Source: Haloplanus natans DSM 17983 (lineage in GTDB: Archaea; Halobacteriota; Halobacteria; Halobacteriales; Haloferacaceae). From it: a stretch of DNA of 64,000 bases. Shown here in pieces: positions 63,684 through 64,000 of the stretch (the stretch's first letter is position 1; each line of letters opens with the position of its first letter). The stretch is from assembly GCF_000427685.1 (NCBI RefSeq), contig NZ_KE386573.1:310001-374000 (forward strand), given 5' to 3'. The notes below the pieces were generated by a model. It was given only the letters and a program-made list of their open reading frames with translations, did no database searches and was not told the DNA's origin. The translations under genes were made by a program, and so were the position numbers.

Positions 63684-64000
63684 TCACTCCTCTGCCAGTC
63701 GTCCGCCGTCGACGGCGACGTTCTGCCCGCTGACGTAGGCCGCGCTCTCGTCGAGGAAAAAGAGGAGCGGCGCGGCCACGTCGTCGAACGACGCCGGCCG
63801 CCCGCGCGGGAACGACGACACGTCCGAGACGGTGTTCTCGACGGCAAAGGGCGACACCGCATTGACCGTGATCCCATCGTCCTGCGTATCGGCCGCGAGC
63901 ATCCGCGTGAACATCAACACGCCTGTCTTCGCGACGAAGTAGGGGAAGTTGACCGGGTGAGCAACCCCGCGGTCGCTGTCGGCGAAGCCGACGTTGACGA
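63684..64000 (-). CDS. Short-chain dehydrogenase/reductase (partial, 5' end outside window)
   Basis: The C-terminal part of a classical SDR: the active-site YFVAK, NAVSPFAVENT, and the end YVSGQNVAVDGGRLAEE. It would carry out NAD(P)-dependent oxidoreduction. The frame is open to the window end. Stop is tail to tail with the glycine-zipper gene. Confidence 0.85.
   Translation of the reverse strand, partial: VNVGFADSDRGVAHPVNFPYFVAKTGVLMFTRMLAADTQDDGITVNAVSPFAVENTVSDVSSFPRGRPASFDDVAAPLLFFLDESAAYVSGQNVAVDGGRLAEE

Overview
The window is a high-GC haloarchaeal chromosome segment. The evidence is a halorhodopsin, a Brp/Blh carotenoid dioxygenase, a Bat-type regulator, an archaeal SUI1 factor, Tat-type lipoproteins, acidic proteins, and many leaderless genes with a TATA-like element 22-32 bp upstream. 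A Haloferacales-type organism is plausible, but the genus cannot be fixed from sequence alone. No rRNA, complete tRNA or CRISPR array was seen.

Layout. 1-19.4 kb is ordinary chromosome: a DUF58/transglutaminase pair, SUI1, a rhodanese, a complete five-gene branched-chain amino-acid (Liv) ABC transporter with unusually large membrane subunits, a DUF547 protein, a radical SAM / methyltransferase / redoxin cluster, a glycine-zipper protein, a Htr transducer, a coiled-coil membrane protein and an FMN-dependent alpha-hydroxy-acid oxidase.

19.5-44.9 kb is one type II/IV secretion (pilus) ATPase gene broken into three pieces. The first interruption (about 19.65-21.76 kb) holds an NmrA-like protein, a DCC-like protein and an iteron-bearing repeat. 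The second (22,263-44,381) is a 22.1-kb, visibly AT-richer element. It is bordered by an 8-bp direct repeat (ATACGGGC) and by imperfect inverted termini containing AGTCGAGAT. Its left part carries a membrane protein, a decayed DUF262/DUF1524 (GmrSD-like) gene, a duplicated GIY-YIG protein and a four-gene tyrosine-integrase operon with operator-like repeats. Its right part resembles a defence or nucleic-acid-modification island: a PEGA/PKD surface protein, DUF429, an overlapping HNH/DUF6884/GIY-YIG operon, two paralogous SplB-like radical SAM proteins next to a TcmP-like partner, a PUA/EVE-HNH nuclease and an ASCH/double-GNAT pair. The radical SAM/TcmP locus and the HNH/DUF6884/GIY-YIG operon are the best candidates for an undescribed system.

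45-54.4 kb returns to host chromosome: a pentapeptide-repeat protein fused to a channel-like module, a C2H2 microprotein, a decayed flavin disulfide reductase, and a light-biology group (CrtI, Blh, Bat, halorhodopsin). 54.5-64 kb has a decayed IS605/IS1341-type tnpB element, a four-gene PotABCD-like ABC transporter, a photolyase, a second and apparently intact tnpB element with a divergent small protein, a second glycine-zipper protein and the end of a short-chain dehydrogenase.

How the genes fit together. The Liv and Pot-like transporters are self-contained operons. CrtI and Blh supply carotenoid and retinal for halorhodopsin, next to a Bat-family regulator. The 22-kb element looks like a mobile cargo island whose integrase operon is probably controlled by an ACTTACCRCATATGG-like operator, and its arrival destroyed a pilus or secretion ATPase.
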